This document shows, one piece after another, positions 1 to 8,114 of a stretch of 64,000 bases of DNA (positions within the stretch are counted from its first letter, which is position 1; every line of letters starts with the position of its first letter). The position numbers and the translations under genes were made by a program. The stretch is from NCBI RefSeq assembly GCF_017573505.1, contig NZ_JAGEOJ010000036.1, positions 1 through 64,000 of the forward strand. Direction: 5' to 3'. Below the pieces are notes generated by a model. That model saw nothing but the letters and a program-made list of their open reading frames with translations, was not told the origin of the DNA and did not search any database. This DNA comes from Actinomadura barringtoniae (lineage in GTDB: Bacteria > Actinomycetota > Actinomycetes > Streptosporangiales > Streptosporangiaceae).

Positions 1-85
1 TCAGCCGTACTGGATCGGAGACTCCGGTACCCCATCCCGATCACCGCAGGGCCCGTGGTGCTCTGCCTCAGTTACTACCCCGCAG

Positions 86-2788
86 CTAGAGGTTGAGGTG
101 GGGGAGTTCGCCTCGGCCGGCGATGCCTAGTTTGGGGAACGCCTTGTAGAGGTGGTGGCCGATGGTGCGGGGGCTGAGGAAAAGCTGGGCGGCTATGTCG
201 CGGTTGGAGAGGCCTCGGGCGGCTAGGCGGACTACCTGGAGCTCTTGAGGGGTGAGCTTGTCCAGGGCGGATTCGGTGCGGAGCGGAGCGCTGGTGTCGC
301 CGGTGGCGCGTAGTTCTGCGCGGGCGCGGTCTGCCCAGGGGGTGGCGCCCATGCGTTCGAACGTCTCCAGGGCGGGGCGCAGACGGGAACGGGCCTCGGC
401 CTTGCGTTGGTCGCGGCGGAGCCATTCGCCGTAGAGGAGGTCGGTGCGGGCGCGCTCGAAGGGGCGGCCGCCTTGCTCGTGCATGGCTACGGCCTCGGCG
501 AAGAGGCGGTCTTGTTTGTCGTCGGTGGCGAGCAGGGCCTTGCAGCGGAGGATGACGCCTGCGGCCCAGGGGCGTTGGGTGGGGACGGCCCACTGCTCGA
601 AGCGGCGGAGGGGTTCTCGGGCGCGATCGGGTTGGCCGGAACGGACGGCGGCCTCGACCTGGTCGGCGGCCAGGCTGATGAGGTTCATTGCACCTAGGGG
701 TCTGTCCTGGGTCGCGCGGGTGGCGGTTTCCAGGCGGTCGAGGACCCGGTCGTACCTGCCCTGGCTCAGTTCGGTGAGGCCGATGGCCATCGTTCCCCAG
801 ACGGCCGTGCGGACGATGCCGGAGCTCAGGGCGCGGTCGATGGCGGGCTCGGCGAGGGTACGGCAGGTCTCCTCGTCGCCGGCGATCGCGGCGATCCAGG
901 CGAGGACGCAGCGCAGGTGGTCGGTGCGGTGCGGGTGGCCGATGCTCTCCGCCAGGCGCATGGCCTCTTCGGCGTGGGCGGAGGCGTCGCGGCGGCGGCT
1001 GAGGAAGACCTCGGTGATGGCGAGGTGTTCCAGGGCGTTCGGGAGCATGCCGATCTGGCTGGAGTCGCGGGCGTCGGACACGAGGCGATCGAAGACGTCG
1101 AAGGCCGACTCGTCGTCGCCGGTGAGCAGGCCCATGGAGCCCGCGATGAGCCGTTCGCCCAGGCCGGGGACCTGGCCGGCGAGGGCGGCCTCGGTCAGCG
1201 TGCGCATGCGGGGGACGGCCTCGGTGAGGTCTCCGGCCATCATCCGGGCGAGGCCGTCGAGCGATATGGCGATGGGTGAGGCGGGGGCGATCGCGGAGAG
1301 TTTCGCCGCCGCCTCGGCGGCGAGGGCGGTCTCGCCCGCGAAGTAGCCGTCGCGGACCGCCTCGGCGAGCATGGCGATGGACTTGCCGGTTCCGGCGATC
1401 GCGTCCGCGCCTGCGATGAGCGTCCGGGCCGCCGTACGGAGGGAGCCGCGCTCGAACTCGACGGAGGCGAGCACGTGGGCGAGGCGAGCGGCTGGGAGCG
1501 GATCGAGGTTGGATTTCGCGGCGCGGCGTGCGATCGAGGCGGCTCGATCGAGGTCTCCGGCGAGGACGGCCGCCTCGGCGGCGCCGACCAGTCGTGCGGC
1601 GCGGCGTTCGGGATCGGGGGTGAGCTCGGCGGCGCGTTCCAGAGCGGCGGCCTGCGCGGCGTGACCCGCGCGGGTCGCGGCTTGTTCGGCGGTGTCGGCC
1701 AGTTCGGCGGCTACTTGTTCGTCGGGGCCGGTCGTTGCTGCGGCCAGGTGCCAGGCGCGGCGGTCTGAGGGGCCTAGGGCTTCGGCAAGGGCTCTGTGGG
1801 CGGCGAAGCGGGTGGTGAGAGGCGAGTCTTGGATCACTGCGGCGCGGACCAGTGGATGCTTGAAGCTCAGGGTGGTGCCGTTGGGGCTCACCAGGCCGGA
1901 ACGTTCCACCTCGTCGAGGGCGGCCGTGCCCAGGGTCGCGGCGGCGCGGAGGACGATGTCCAGGTCGCCCGTCTCTTCCAGGGCTGCGACCAGGAGGAAC
2001 GTGCGGGCGTCCTCGCTCAGGCGGGCGGCCTGGGTGCCGAACGCCTGCTGGACGCGCGCCGGGAGGGGCAGTGGGCCGAGGTTGAACGAGAGGGGCTGCA
2101 CGGCGCCGCCGCGCTGTTCGGGGGTGAGCGCGGTGTGCAGTTCGATCAGGGCCAGTGGGTTGCCCTCGGACTCGGCCAGGATCCGGTCCCGTACGGTCGG
2201 CGCCAGGTCGGCGCCGTGCCGGGAGAGCAGCGTGGCGGACGCGTCGCGGTCCAGGCCCCAGAGAGGGAGTTCGGGCAGGCCGTCGAGGCGGGTGGCGCCG
2301 GCGCCGTCCCGTACGCCGAAGAGGAGTATCACGCCCTCGCGCTGGAGGCGTCTCGCGGCGAAGGTCAGTGCCTCGGCGGACGCGCGGTCCAGCCATTGCG
2401 CGTCGTCCACGACGCACAGCAGCGGGCCCAGCTCGGCCAGAACGGACAGGACCGCGAGGCCGACCAGGAACCGTCCGCCCTGGTCGGCGGGGCCCAGCCC
2501 GAACGCGCCGCGCAGCGCGGCGGCCTGCCGGGCCGGGATCGCGTCGAGATGGTCCAGGACCGGGCCGAGCAGGAGGTGCAGACCGGCGAACGGGAGCTCC
2601 GCCTCGAACTCCACGCCTTCCGTGCGGATGACGCGCAGGCCCTCGGCCGCCGCCGCGGCGTGGTCGAGCAGCGCCGTCTTGCCGATGCCGGCCTGGCCGC
2701 GTACGACGAGCGCCCCGCTCTCGCCGTCCCGGGCGGTGGTGATCAGGGCTTCGAGGACGGCCTGTTCGGTGGAGCGTCCGACCAGCAT
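86..2788 (-). CDS. LuxR-family regulator with N-terminal AAA ATPase domain
   Basis: This 900-aa protein has the layout of large ATP-binding LuxR regulators (LAL/MalT-like). Walker A GQAGIGKT lies at residues 31-38 and a Walker B-like LLCVVDDAQWLD near 125-136. A long helical Ala-rich middle, probably TPR-like, follows. The C-terminal LuxR helix-turn-helix carries LTPQELQVVRLAARGLSNRDIA and SPRTIGHHLYKAFPKLGI. It should be a cytoplasmic, ATP-dependent transcription activator with unknown inducer and targets. It begins 13 bp after the GyrI-like gene on the same strand, so it is probably the last gene of a padR-led unit. The ribosome site is weak. Family assignment is firm; function is open. Confidence 0.93.
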   Translation of the reverse strand: MLVGRSTEQAVLEALITTARDGESGALVVRGQAGIGKTALLDHAAAAAEGLRVIRTEGVEFEAELPFAGLHLLLGPVLDHLDAIPARQAAALRGAFGLGPADQGGRFLVGLAVLSVLAELGPLLCVVDDAQWLDRASAEALTFAARRLQREGVILLFGVRDGAGATRLDGLPELPLWGLDRDASATLLSRHGADLAPTVRDRILAESEGNPLALIELHTALTPEQRGGAVQPLSFNLGPLPLPARVQQAFGTQAARLSEDARTFLLVAALEETGDLDIVLRAAATLGTAALDEVERSGLVSPNGTTLSFKHPLVRAAVIQDSPLTTRFAAHRALAEALGPSDRRAWHLAAATTGPDEQVAAELADTAEQAATRAGHAAQAAALERAAELTPDPERRAARLVGAAEAAVLAGDLDRAASIARRAAKSNLDPLPAARLAHVLASVEFERGSLRTAARTLIAGADAIAGTGKSIAMLAEAVRDGYFAGETALAAEAAAKLSAIAPASPIAISLDGLARMMAGDLTEAVPRMRTLTEAALAGQVPGLGERLIAGSMGLLTGDDESAFDVFDRLVSDARDSSQIGMLPNALEHLAITEVFLSRRRDASAHAEEAMRLAESIGHPHRTDHLRCVLAWIAAIAGDEETCRTLAEPAIDRALSSGIVRTAVWGTMAIGLTELSQGRYDRVLDRLETATRATQDRPLGAMNLISLAADQVEAAVRSGQPDRAREPLRRFEQWAVPTQRPWAAGVILRCKALLATDDKQDRLFAEAVAMHEQGGRPFERARTDLLYGEWLRRDQRKAEARSRLRPALETFERMGATPWADRARAELRATGDTSAPLRTESALDKLTPQELQVVRLAARGLSNRDIAAQLFLSPRTIGHHLYKAFPKLGIAGRGELPHLNL

Positions 2789-2801
2789 GGGATGAAACTA
2801 C

Positions 2802-3422
2802 CTAGTTCGTCGTCTCAACGGGTTGCCGGAGGACGGTCTTGAGCTTGGCGGGCTCGGTCCGGCGAGGATCGCCGATGTAGACCTCGTGGTGGTGCCCGGT
2901 CATGCGCAGATCGTTGGCGGCGAGGTACTCGTGATGGAGCTTGGCGAGGATGGGGCCTTCGTCGTCGTAGGACCCGACGTGCAGGACCTGGGCGCAGGTG
3001 CCCTCCTTCAGGGGCTCGCGGCGGATCTGGGCGATCGCGGGAAGGCCCTTCTTCGCGAGCGCGGCCTGCTTGGCCTCGTCGATGAGGTCTTCGGCGATCC
3101 AGTCGGGTTGGCTGATCAGCATGCGCCAGTGCCAGGCGCCCTTGTCGCGGGTGATGAACACCTCGGGGTCGTCCGACCACCACAGCCCTTCGAGCGGCCC
3201 GACGACCAAGTCCCTGTCGAGAGCCTTCTTGCTGGTGAACTTGATCGTGTAGGCGGTGGCGTAGAGCGCCTCGACGGCGCGGGCGTACTCGGTGCTGGTG
3301 TTGGGATCGCCGCGTCCGTCGATGGCGATGAACTGCTGCGGGGGCACGTCGACCAGCGCCCAGTCGGTGTTCCGCGGCGCGTAGAACGGCTTGAGGTCTC
3401 GTTTGATGTCATAGCGATCCAT
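2802..3422 (-). CDS. GyrI-like small-molecule-binding domain protein
   Basis: The protein is 206 aa and matches the GyrI-like (SOUL/SbmC-type) effector-binding fold known from AraC/MerR-type multidrug regulators, here without a DNA-binding part. Recognisable features are DVPPQQFIAIDGRGDPN near residues 24-40, a YARAVEALYATAYTIKF segment and a C-terminal EVYIGDPRRTEPAKLKTVLRQPV strand. Such stand-alone proteins bind or hydrolyse small toxic compounds. The start lies inside the 3' end of padR (14-nt overlap), which indicates translational coupling. The likely role is ligand binding linked to the PadR regulator; the ligand is unknown. Confidence 0.85.
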   Translation of the reverse strand: MDRYDIKRDLKPFYAPRNTDWALVDVPPQQFIAIDGRGDPNTSTEYARAVEALYATAYTIKFTSKKALDRDLVVGPLEGLWWSDDPEVFITRDKGAWHWRMLISQPDWIAEDLIDEAKQAALAKKGLPAIAQIRREPLKEGTCAQVLHVGSYDDEGPILAKLHHEYLAANDLRMTGHHHEVYIGDPRRTEPAKLKTVLRQPVETTN

Positions 3423-4005
3423 GACCGTCTGCCTTCCTGAGGGGAGGCCGGCCGTCCATGTACGCGGCCAGCCACTGCTGTTCGGCGGTCAGTTGACCGA
3501 GTGAGTAGTCGAAGATGGCGCGGACGAAGTCGGGCAGGCCGGGCTGGGCGTCGCGGGCCGCGCCGACGGCGGCGATCCGTTCCGCCAGGGCCGCCGCCCG
3601 CCGCTCGAGCGCGTCCCGGAGCCGCTCGGGTGGGATGAGCGGTTGGTTGGCCAGGCCGACCAGGACGGGCGGGAACACCGGCCGAAGCTCGGCGACCGCC
3701 GCCTCGGCGGCCTGTGCGCAGACCCGCCGCCCCTCGGGCGTCGGCTCGTACACCCGGCGCGCCTTTCCCCGCGACGCCCGGCCCTGTGGCGCTTTTCCCC
3801 GTGGTGCCGGCGCCCCGGTCGCCTCGGTGATCAGGCCGCGATCGCGGAGCCGGGTCAGCAGGTAGTAGATCGAGCTGAAGCCGATCTCGGTCCATTCGCG
3901 CATGCCGCGCGCGTTGATGACCTCATCCAGTTCGTAGCCGTGTCTCGGCTTCTCCACGAGCAGACCCAGCAAGGTCAGCTCGGCGGGCGTCAGGTCGGCG
4001 GCCAT
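3409..4005 (-). CDS. PadR-family transcriptional regulator
   Basis: The protein is 198 aa. An N-terminal winged helix (LTLLGLLVEKPRHGYELDEVIN, then SSIYYLLTRLRDRGLITEATG) is typical of PadR. It is followed by a basic linker (APRGKAPQGRASRGKARRVYE) and a longer C-terminal helical domain (VirR/AphA-like dimerisation). It heads the minus-strand unit padR-gyrI-luxR. A perfect 24-bp palindrome lies two bases upstream of the ATG and overlaps the ribosome site AAGAGG, so autorepression is very likely. PadR proteins usually respond to phenolics or drugs; the inducer here is unknown. Confidence 0.93.
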   Translation of the reverse strand: MAADLTPAELTLLGLLVEKPRHGYELDEVINARGMREWTEIGFSSIYYLLTRLRDRGLITEATGAPAPRGKAPQGRASRGKARRVYEPTPEGRRVCAQAAEAAVAELRPVFPPVLVGLANQPLIPPERLRDALERRAAALAERIAAVGAARDAQPGLPDFVRAIFDYSLGQLTAEQQWLAAYMDGRPPLRKADGHGSL

Positions 4006-4007
4006 CC

Positions 4008-4031
4008 TCTTATTCTAGTACTAGAATAAGA
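4008..4031. promoter_or_regulatory. Perfect 24-bp palindrome, probable PadR operator
   Basis: The half-site TCTTATTCTAGT is followed directly by its exact reverse complement. The site is strikingly A/T-rich for this genome and ends two bases before the padR start codon, so bound protein would cover the ribosome site and probably the transcription start. It lies between padR (minus) and the M24 gene (plus) and could control both. Confidence 0.75.
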
Positions 4032-4127
4032 CGTCGCGGTGCCGGTCATCTGACTGATTCCTCCGCCTTGCCGCCTGCCTAGCGTTCTGACCTGCACGAA
4101 GCATGATCGAGAGCAGGGAGAACGAGG

Positions 4128-5372
4128 ATGAGCGACGTTCCGATGTACACGACGGCCGAACGCGACCGCCGCTGGGCACTGGCGCGCGAGCTGATGGACG
4201 CCGAGGGCGTCGAGGCGCTGGTGGTCTACGGCGAGCACGAGAGCAGCGGGCCCGCCCCGTTCGCGCCGGACGTCTACTTCACCAACGAGCGGCCGGGCGC
4301 GATCGTGGTGTTCCCGCGCGACGCCGACCCGATCTCACTGGTGTGGTCGCCGATGCACGTCGAGGACCACATCGAGGGGCGGCGGCGCGGCGACGCGGGC
4401 TGGATCGAGCCGCGCGACATGCGGGTCGCCAAGCACGCGATGGGCGTCGTGGACGTACTGAAGGAGCACGGGCTGGAGCGCGCGGCGGTCGGCGTCGTCG
4501 GCCTGGAGCCCTACCCGCCGTTCCACTTCAACCCGATCATGCCGCACACGCTGTGGGCGTCGGTGCTGGAGCAGCTTCCGCAGGTGACGTTCAAGCCCGT
4601 CTGGCTGAGCCTGCTGCTGCGGACCCTCTGCCAGTCGGAGGAGGAGCTGGCCGTTCTGAAGCACTCGGCGGACATCGGCGAGGCGATGGCCCAGGCGATG
4701 CTGAACGCGACCCGTCCGGGCGTGACCGAGGCCGACGTCTACGCGGCCGGGATGGCGGAGGGGTTCCGGCGCGGGGCGGCGGCGCCGGGCATGCTGATCC
4801 AGTCCGGTCCCGGGTTCGCGTGCTGGGGGCCGCCGACCTGGTCGTTCCGGCCGCAGGCGCCGCGCGTCATCGAGGACGGCGACGTGATCATGGCCGAGGT
4901 CTTCTGCATGTACGGGATGCGCGAGTCCCAGCACCAGGTCGCGATCGCGGTCGGCGAGGTCGACGCGCGGGTCGAGCAGGCCGCCAAGGTCGCCCGCGCC
5001 TCCTACGACGCCGGGATCGAAGCGCTGCGCCCCGGAAACACCTTCGGTCAGGTCGTCGAGGCCATGAAGGCCCCGATGGAGGCGGCGGACGGCTGGAACG
5101 TGCACCCGCTGATCCACGGCCTGAACCCGTACGGCACGGTCTGCGGGTTCGGCGGCGGGCTGCGGCGGCTGCCCGAAGCGGCCGAGTACGGGCTGCTCAT
5201 GGAGGTGCCGACGGTCGGCAGCGACCTGCCGCTCGCGCCCGGGATGACCTTCGCGTTCGAGCCCAACTGCGTGATCGACGGCCACCTCGCCAACCTCGGC
5301 GGCACCGTCGTCGTCGGCGCGGACGGCCCGATCGAGCTCAACTCCCTCACCACCCACCTGATGCGCGCCTAG
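4128..5372 (+). CDS. M24-family (pita-bread) peptidase-like protein, metal site degraded
   Basis: The protein is 414 aa with a creatinase-type N-domain (residues about 1-160) and an M24 pita-bread domain (about 170-410). The usual GD-x-D...D-x-T metal-binding segment reads EDGDVIMAEVFCMYGMRESQHQ, so the first Asp is Glu and the second ligand region has no obvious Asp. The HG-containing segment is LIHGLNPYG and the final Glu region is PGMTFAFEPN. It may still act on an Xaa-Pro or amide substrate, or be a non-catalytic paralogue. GGGAG at 4116-4120 precedes the ATG. No clear partner gene lies nearby. Confidence 0.85.
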   Translation: MSDVPMYTTAERDRRWALARELMDAEGVEALVVYGEHESSGPAPFAPDVYFTNERPGAIVVFPRDADPISLVWSPMHVEDHIEGRRRGDAGWIEPRDMRVAKHAMGVVDVLKEHGLERAAVGVVGLEPYPPFHFNPIMPHTLWASVLEQLPQVTFKPVWLSLLLRTLCQSEEELAVLKHSADIGEAMAQAMLNATRPGVTEADVYAAGMAEGFRRGAAAPGMLIQSGPGFACWGPPTWSFRPQAPRVIEDGDVIMAEVFCMYGMRESQHQVAIAVGEVDARVEQAAKVARASYDAGIEALRPGNTFGQVVEAMKAPMEAADGWNVHPLIHGLNPYGTVCGFGGGLRRLPEAAEYGLLMEVPTVGSDLPLAPGMTFAFEPNCVIDGHLANLGGTVVVGADGPIELNSLTTHLMRA

Positions 5373-5421
5373 CGCGAGTCGGCTGCGGAGGTAGGTGAGG
5401 ACGGCAAGGAGGACACAGACA

Positions 5422-5452
5422 CCCGCACTCTTCGACGGCCCAGAAGTGCGGG
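5422..5452. terminator. Hairpin between convergent genes
   Basis: Arms CCCGCACT (5422-5429) and AGTGCGGG (5445-5452) flank a 15-nt loop, with a pyrimidine-rich stretch on the plus side. It lies between the M24 gene and the convergent phosphotransferase and could terminate both. Confidence 0.5.
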
Positions 5453-5474
5453 CAAGTCTTCTCTCTCCTGTGGG

Positions 5475-6278
5475 CTAAAGGGTGGCTCGGTGCTTGAGCC
5501 ATTCCCGCGCGGCGGTGTTCATGCTGTGCGTCCATTCCGAGGAGTCGTTGGTCGCGATCTCCGCCCATACACGTGCGTTCGCCTCGGCGAATCGGTGCAA
5601 CCCGTCGACCGGCGCCTCGCGCCAAGCGGGCAAATCTCTGACTGCCCCCTCGGCCTGGGCAGCGGTGTGCCCGCTGGCCATCAGCCGGGTAATCAGGCAG
5701 GCAGGGTCAATCCAGGCGGCTCCCTTGGTCGGCCATGCCCAGTCGATCAGCAGCGCACGACCGTCCGCGATGAGGATGTTCACAGGGTTGTAGTCGGTGT
5801 GAAGTAGCCGGTCACCGGCAAAGTGCGCGAGATGCGCGAGGTTGGAGACGTAGGGCCTCCAGCGGTCCTCGGCGACCTTTATTTCGACGTCGGGGCAAGT
5901 TGTCTTGCCCAGCTCGGCCATCGTCGAGATCAGAAGCGGCAGGTCCGTTGACCCTGGACGGTAGTCGGCATGTCGTCCGTCGATGGCCTCGAAGCCGAGG
6001 AGATCCCATTCGCCCTCGACGCGCCACAGCAGACGGGGTGAGATGTGACCGATCGACGAGTTGATCGCCGCTTCCCGGTCCTGCGTCCATCGGCGGGGGT
6101 AGTCGCGGTGCAGTCCCTTGACGAACACGCGCCCCGACTCGGTTCTCAAGATCGCGGCGATCGCCGAGTTCAAGCCCTCCGACACCGTCTCGGCCGCATA
6201 GACGGTTCCGGTCTCGGTCTCCACTTGCCGCCGCGTTCGCTCCGGCAGGTCTTCCCAACGGATCCGTTCGACTGCCAT
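5475..6278 (-). CDS. Aminoglycoside-phosphotransferase-fold kinase
   Basis: The protein is 267 aa and uses the APH/choline-kinase fold. A Lys in VFVKG (K54) and a Glu in DREA (E69) fit the ATP site. The catalytic loop is LLHTDYNPVNILI (H160, D162, N167 region) and the metal loop is LLIDWAWP (D179). The start was placed at 6278 rather than 33 nt upstream because GGGGGGAGATC stands just before that ATG. It is the last gene of the minus-strand radical-SAM cluster, 62 bp after the peptide gene, so it may phosphorylate the peptide, a small-molecule substrate or a self-immunity target. An antibiotic-resistance role cannot be excluded. Confidence 0.87.
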   Translation of the reverse strand: MAVERIRWEDLPERTRRQVETETGTVYAAETVSEGLNSAIAAILRTESGRVFVKGLHRDYPRRWTQDREAAINSSIGHISPRLLWRVEGEWDLLGFEAIDGRHADYRPGSTDLPLLISTMAELGKTTCPDVEIKVAEDRWRPYVSNLAHLAHFAGDRLLHTDYNPVNILIADGRALLIDWAWPTKGAAWIDPACLITRLMASGHTAAQAEGAVRDLPAWREAPVDGLHRFAEANARVWAEIATNDSSEWTHSMNTAAREWLKHRATL

Positions 6279-6340
6279 CCGATCTCCCCCCAGCGGCAGG
6301 GCCGCCCCCAACGGTAGGGGACGGCCCCGCGGCGCTCGTG

Positions 6341-6472
6341 TCAGTAGGGCTGATCATCGCCAGCGGCGCAGGAACACTTGTTCGCTGCGAGCAGGTCGTC
6401 AACGTCATCGATGATCAAGATCTCGTCGTCATCGACGGGCCGAGGACGGATCTCGATGTCTACGACTGTCAT
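6341..6472 (-). CDS. Candidate RiPP precursor peptide, 43 aa
   Basis: This very short gene starts inside the stop codon of the radical SAM gene (ATGA overlap), so the two are translationally coupled. The peptide has an acidic, hydrophobic leader-like part (MTVVDIEIRPRP, then VDDDEILIIDDVDDLLA) and a short tail ANKCSCAAGDDQPY with two Cys separated by one Ser. Leader-plus-Cys-tail beside a SPASM radical SAM enzyme is the usual form of a ribosomally made, modified peptide. No family name can be given with certainty. The reading frame is short, but position, coupling and composition all support it. Confidence 0.72.
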   Translation of the reverse strand: MTVVDIEIRPRPVDDDEILIIDDVDDLLAANKCSCAAGDDQPY

Positions 6473-7587
6473 TCGGCTGATTCCTCCTCTCTGGGGTCGC
6501 GGTGCTGGCAGTAGGTCGCGAGTGGGGATTCGGCTTTGCGGTAGAGCTGGACCAGGGGCATGCATGTGCCGCATGTTCCTTGGAGCTGGCAGCCAGTACA
6601 ACCGCCTTGCCGCAACAGCAGTCCGTCAGCGATCTCCCCGAGTCCGCGCAGGCCGTCGGCGCCCTCGGTGAGGAGGTCGACGTTCGGTTCGCGGCCGATT
6701 TTGCAGATGCTCGCCTTGCCGTGCGGGTCGACATGGAAGAACGTGTGACCGGCGTTGCAGCCGGTGAACGGCTTGCGCTTGCGCAGATGCTCGACCGACT
6801 GAGAGGGCAGGGTCTCGGCGCCACCGTGGATCGTCGGCGACATGTTCGAGTAGACCTCGTACGGCAGCCCGAGCCGATCGGCGAGGTCTTTCATGGCGCC
6901 GAGCTCGTCGGCGTTGTGGCGGGTCACGATCAGGCTGAGGGCGAGTGGGAGTCCGGCCTCGGTGCCGGCAGCCATGCCCTTGCAGAACAGCCTGAACGCA
7001 CCGGGTCGGCGGGTCAGCGCGTCATAGCTGTCGGTGGTCGCGCCGTAGACGCTGACGGTTATTCGATGCGCCGGTCGCTTGGTCAGCAGCTCCAGAACGC
7101 GGGGAACACGCAGGCGCGACCCGTTGGACAAAATGTCGATCATCATGCCCAGGTCATAGGCGTGTGCGTAGACCTCCGGGAACAGGCGATCGATCATCGG
7201 CTCGCCGCCGGTGAGCTGGAGCCACAGGACCCCGACGTCCCGCAGGACTCCGAGCATGCGTTCTCGCTCAGGCCACGTCATGCCCTCGAACCGTTTGAGC
7301 CCGAGGTAGCAGTGTTCGCAGTCGTAGTTGCAGCCGAGGTTGACCTCGTGCGTTGCCCTGACGAAACCGTACGATGTCGGCTTGCGCACGATCACGGTGT
7401 CGTCGATCGGGCGCCCGAGTAGATTCAGGCTCCACGCTCGGCGACTTGCATCGACGAGCCAGGATGGGCAGTCGACCGCGACTTCGAGCTCACGAAATCG
7501 ACGTTCTCCGATGCGGAGGGCTTGGCGAGAGCCTGGGCGCAGGACGACATGCTCGCCGTTCGCAGGGCTCGCGATCAGATCATGCAT
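6469..7587 (-). CDS. Radical SAM/SPASM peptide-modifying enzyme
   Basis: The protein is 372 aa. The radical SAM cluster motif is LGCNYDCEHCYLG, with Cys at 86, 90 and 93. A GGEP-type SAM-binding motif follows (LQLTGGEPM), then a C-terminal SPASM domain with many Cys (TGCNAGHTFF, SICKIGREP, GGCTGCQLQGTCGTCMP, YCQH) that should hold auxiliary Fe-S clusters. SPASM enzymes commonly install thioether or C-C links in small peptides. A strong AGGAGGG ribosome site precedes the ATG. The 43-aa peptide gene overlaps its stop codon, making it the obvious substrate. Chemistry of the product is unknown. Confidence 0.93.
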   Translation of the reverse strand: MHDLIASPANGEHVVLRPGSRQALRIGERRFRELEVAVDCPSWLVDASRRAWSLNLLGRPIDDTVIVRKPTSYGFVRATHEVNLGCNYDCEHCYLGLKRFEGMTWPERERMLGVLRDVGVLWLQLTGGEPMIDRLFPEVYAHAYDLGMMIDILSNGSRLRVPRVLELLTKRPAHRITVSVYGATTDSYDALTRRPGAFRLFCKGMAAGTEAGLPLALSLIVTRHNADELGAMKDLADRLGLPYEVYSNMSPTIHGGAETLPSQSVEHLRKRKPFTGCNAGHTFFHVDPHGKASICKIGREPNVDLLTEGADGLRGLGEIADGLLLRQGGCTGCQLQGTCGTCMPLVQLYRKAESPLATYCQHRDPREEESAE

Positions 7588-7638
7588 GACGCCCTCCTGC
7601 AGCCACCACGCCGTGCCGGTTGTTGGGACGTGCGGCGC

Positions 7639-7983
7639 TCATGCCTCAGCCGCCTCCCCGTCGTACTTGAGGTAACCCGCGATCGTCACGCCGGCGTCCG
7701 TGATCCGGTCCGCCTCAGCGATCGGGTCATTCCAGCTTGTGAAGAACCACAACCTGTCGCCGTCGTCCGGCCGCTCGCGACACGTGACGGTGTCGGCCAG
7801 TTCGCGGTGGTGAGGGTTGCGCACCACTACTCCGTCTGGATGTTCCTGAACGACGAGCTCGCGGCCCTTGAGGTGAGCGGCGAGTGCCGCCAACCGCCGC
7901 ATTGGGATGGCGGTCGTGTGCGGCGGGTCGTCGAGTGTCGTGCGGGCTTCTCGGCGCTGGTCCAGGTGTCTACGGGCGTCCAT
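7639..7983 (-). CDS. Small protein at head of radical SAM cluster
   Basis: The protein is 114 aa and not recognised. The N-terminus is basic and polar; an internal Met at residue 28 is a possible alternative start. The body contains LAALAAHLKGRELVVQEHPDGVVVRNP and DRLWFFTSWNDPIAEADRITDAGVTIAGYLKYD, which suggests a small alpha/beta fold. It is the first gene of the minus-strand unit and sits opposite the GntR gene across the shared operator region, 51 bp upstream of the radical SAM gene. It could be a peptide-recognition helper or an unrelated small protein. Confidence 0.7.
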   Translation of the reverse strand: MDARRHLDQRREARTTLDDPPHTTAIPMRRLAALAAHLKGRELVVQEHPDGVVVRNPHHRELADTVTCRERPDDGDRLWFFTSWNDPIAEADRITDAGVTIAGYLKYDGEAAEA

Positions 7984-8024
7984 TCGAGGGGGTGCTCCCT
8001 ACTTGTCGTTGGGGCCCTGACGTC

Positions 8025-8096
8025 ACTTGGAATTACAAGTTGTCATGACTGTAGACTCACTTGGAAATACAAGTCAATGAACTTGGCAATCCAAGC
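8025..8096. promoter_or_regulatory. Three repeated inverted-repeat operators for GntR protein
   Basis: Site 1 is ACTTGGAATTACAAGT (8025-8040), site 2 is ACTTGGAAATACAAGT (8059-8074) and site 3 is ACTTGGCAATCCAAGC (8081-8096). Sites 1 and 2 share arms ACTTG/CAAGT with a 6-bp spacer; site 3 has CTTGG/CCAAG around CAAT. A further half-site ACTTGT begins at 8001. The array fills the 131-bp gap between the divergent small-protein and gntR genes, so one regulator can control both arms. Confidence 0.8.
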
Positions 8097-8114
8097 TGCC
8101 GGTAGGCTCCAGGC

